6,517 nucleotides of DNA, from NCBI GenBank assembly GCA_016763595.1, contig JAESTN010000039.1, forward strand, positions 1 through 6,517, given 5' to 3'. Origin of the DNA: Flavobacteriaceae bacterium. Lineage in GTDB: Bacteria; Bacteroidota; Bacteroidia; Flavobacteriales; Flavobacteriaceae. The notes under the pieces are model-generated. The model worked only from the letters and a program-made list of their open reading frames with translations, did not search any database and was not told where the DNA came from. The translations under genes and the position numbers were made by a program. Of this stretch, positions 4,938 to 6,517 are shown piece by piece (the first letter of the stretch is position 1; every line of letters starts with the position of its first letter).

Positions 4938-5814
4938 AGATCCCTATTTTTTCACCCATTTGTACAAATGTTTCCATGTTGTTTTTTGTGTTTTCTAAAA
5001 TATCGGCATCAATTTTTAGATTGTTTTTAGCAACCAACATAACAATAGTAGATCCACCAAAAGCAAAATAGCCCATTTCATCTCCTTTGTTAACTTCTTG
5101 ATTAGGAGTGTATGTTTCTAATATACTACCCACCATTGTTGCACCAACTGGAGCAATAATAATGGCTCCTTTGTCGGCTGTTTTTAAGGTGCAAAATTCG
5201 CGTTTATTTTCGCAAAACACTTTGGTAAAGTTGCTCGCTAATGCATGAGGAGAAACCGAAAAATAACTTCCTTTTATTTTTGTCACTTCAGAAGGAACCC
5301 CGCTATAAGGAAAATGAAAACGGTGGTAATCATTTGGTGCTAGCCTAAGAATAATTAAAGAAGCGTCTTTATACCTATTGGCGATATCGATATCATTTAA
5401 AAACTCTGAAAGTATAAATTTTCTTCCTTTTACAAAAAAGTGATGGACATCAGAAATGTTTTCAAAAGCAATTAGTTTTCCATCTCCAGGTGAAACAAAA
5501 CCGCTTTCAATTGGCCTAGCAGATGGTTTTAATTTTCTATAGAAAAAATCGTTGAAAGAAGTGAATTCTGAAATTTGTTTTTCAGATTCAGACATGTCAA
5601 TATTTAATTGTTTAACAAATTTTTCAATCTTTTTTGTAGATGAAGGCTTGTACATTTTTTTACCATAATACTCAGATATAAACTTACGTTTAGCAATTGG
5701 TAACACAGTTGTTTTTCCAAAAGGGTTGTCATATAGAAACTTTAATAAACCTTCAGCAGGAGGTGTTTCTGTAATAATTTCTTTTGTTTTTCTGTGTATG
5801 AACTGTATTTTCAT
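4936..5814 (-). CDS. psd: Phosphatidylserine decarboxylase proenzyme
   Basis: This 292-residue enzyme converts phosphatidylserine to phosphatidylethanolamine, the last step in making the main membrane phospholipid. The proenzyme cuts itself between G254 and S255 in the F-G-G-S-T motif, and the serine becomes the pyruvoyl cofactor of the small C-terminal alpha chain. Other family marks are SPGDGK (D111), NDYHRFHFPYSG (H164, H167), the SVSPHALASN segment and PVGATMVGSI before the cleavage site. By alignment with the E. coli enzyme, D111, H167 and S255 should form the self-cleavage triad. The length and GGST (rather than LGST) fit the longer type II-like group with an N-terminal extension (residues 1-80). 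It follows the immunophilin gene, separated by a terminator, so it is probably transcribed alone. A weak -7-like TACATTTA lies at 5840-5847. Its partner pssA is not in the window. Confidence 0.95.
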   Translation of the reverse strand: MKIQFIHRKTKEIITETPPAEGLLKFLYDNPFGKTTVLPIAKRKFISEYYGKKMYKPSSTKKIEKFVKQLNIDMSESEKQISEFTSFNDFFYRKLKPSARPIESGFVSPGDGKLIAFENISDVHHFFVKGRKFILSEFLNDIDIANRYKDASLIILRLAPNDYHRFHFPYSGVPSEVTKIKGSYFSVSPHALASNFTKVFCENKREFCTLKTADKGAIIIAPVGATMVGSILETYTPNQEVNKGDEMGYFAFGGSTIVMLVAKNNLKIDADILENTKNNMETFVQMGEKIGI

Positions 5815-5861
5815 GTAAGCGTTTCTGGTTTAAGAATGGTAAATGTACTTGATTTAAAAAC

Positions 5862-5891
5862 AAAAAAGCACTCAAAATTGAGTGCTTTTTT
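5862..5891 (-). terminator. Intrinsic terminator of the immunophilin fusion gene
   Basis: AAAAAAGCACTCAA (5862-5875) and TTGAGTGCTTTTTT (5878-5891) form a near-continuous 14-bp inverted repeat. It has a GCACTC core, a small A-rich loop, and a T-run on either strand. It lies 15 bp after the stop of the minus-strand fusion gene and about 50 bp before psd. It therefore separates the two transcription units. Confidence 0.9.
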
Positions 5892-5906
5892 TATAGGATA
5901 AAAATG

Positions 5907-6517
5907 TTATTTAACATTCATTAATTCTACATCAAAAATTAGCGTAGCGTTTGGAGGAATTACTCCACCTGCACCAGCTTCTCCATATGCTAAATTTGAA
6001 GGGATTACTAAACGGGCTTTAGCACCTACATTTAATAATTGAATTCCTTCGTCCCAACCAGCAATTACCTGACCAAGGCCAATAGCAAAATCAATTGGTT
6101 CTTTACGTTTGTATGAAGAATCAAATACAGTTCCGTCTAATAACTGTCCTTTATAGTGTACAGAAACAGTAGCGCCTTTAGTTGCTTTTTTTCCGTTTCC
6201 TTCTTGTAAAATTTGGTAGCGCAATCCACTTGCAGTTTCGTCATAACCAGCAGCAACTGAATCTAACAATTCTTTTTGCTTTGCTAATTCTTCTTCTTCA
6301 CGTTTTGTTCTAGATCCTTCAAAAGTTCTAAAAGCTTCAATAGCATTATAGGCTTCTGCATCTGCTCCTACTCTTACAATATCTAAACTATCAATAGCAT
6401 CACCCTGCGCTATGGCATCAACAATATCTTGGCCTTCTAGTACTTTTCCAAATACTGTATGCATATTATCCAACCAAGGTGTAGCAATATGAGTTATAAA
6501 AAACTGACTTCCATTTG
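5907..6517 (-). CDS. Cyclophilin-FKBP fusion peptidyl-prolyl isomerase, 5' end outside window
   Basis: The frame is open to the right edge; about 202 residues are visible. The first part reads [20 protein letters not shown] followed by [15 protein letters not shown], the unmistakable C-terminal half of a cyclophilin domain. A charged, helical linker rich in Lys and Glu (around [17 protein letters not shown]) joins it to a complete FKBP domain. That domain has [29 protein letters not shown] and [13 protein letters not shown], including the usual active-site Tyr, Phe, Asp, Val-Ile, Trp and Tyr residues. Both domains catalyse cis-trans isomerisation of prolyl bonds and aid protein folding. Cyclophilin-FKBP fusions (CFBP-type dual immunophilins) have been described from Flavobacterium. 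Whether it carries an export or lipoprotein signal cannot be seen. A TTG at 6473 lies inside the cyclophilin domain and is not the start. Confidence 0.93.
   Translation of the reverse strand, partial: NGSQFFITHIATPWLDNMHTVFGKVLEGQDIVDAIAQGDAIDSLDIVRVGADAEAYNAIEAFRTFEGSRTKREEEELAKQKELLDSVAAGYDETASGLRYQILQEGNGKKATKGATVSVHYKGQLLDGTVFDSSYKRKEPIDFAIGLGQVIAGWDEGIQLLNVGAKARLVIPSNLAYGEAGAGGVIPPNATLIFDVELMNVK

Overview
The window looks like chromosomal DNA of a flavobacterium (class Flavobacteriia, Bacteroidota). It is AT-rich, with intergenic regions that are mostly A and T. Start codons lack clear Shine-Dalgarno sequences, and a good match to the Bacteroidota -7 box (TAnnTTTG) sits upstream of one gene. 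Several proteins are typical of the group: the C-terminus of a large M14-type carboxypeptidase, a Bacteroidota-style lipoprotein with TPRs, a lipoprotein sulfatase, and a cyclophilin-FKBP fusion. The sulfatase fits a marine or algae-associated lifestyle, but this is inference.

Layout, left to right. Bases 2-193 (+) are the last 63 codons of a probable M14 zinc carboxypeptidase. Its 3' UTR carries a period-8 tandem repeat (214-269) and ends in a strong intrinsic terminator (296-338). A 52-residue Pmp3/YqaE membrane protein (438-596, +) follows. Next comes a block of four minus-strand genes. An Mpo1-like (DUF962) membrane protein and a CsaA-like tRNA-binding protein overlap by one base (TAATG). 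A TPR lipoprotein and a YfiT/DinB-like putative hydrolase are 2 bp apart, the latter starting with TTG. Diverging from the TPR gene is a plus-strand lipoprotein sulfatase (2967-4280). The 149-bp gap between them holds a 7-bp-arm inverted repeat that looks like a TetR-family operator.

The right part holds a minus-strand, 95-residue protein that I read as a bacterial stefin/cystatin-like cysteine-protease inhibitor (4354-4641). It has its own promoter and terminator. A 294-bp non-coding gap follows, with a -7-like box on the plus strand and a hairpin terminator about 110 bp downstream, a possible small RNA. Beyond it are phosphatidylserine decarboxylase (4936-5814, -) and the 3' part of a cyclophilin-FKBP fusion that runs off the right edge (5907-6517, -).

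Most genes are housekeeping or envelope functions in short independent units: membrane lipid (psd, Mpo1-like), periplasmic folding (immunophilin fusion), and surface hydrolysis (sulfatase, carboxypeptidase). I see no mobile element, CRISPR array, rRNA or tRNA, and no obvious multi-gene defence or metabolic island. The items most worth a second look are the cystatin-like protein, the putative small RNA, the palindrome between the divergent genes, and the period-8 array.
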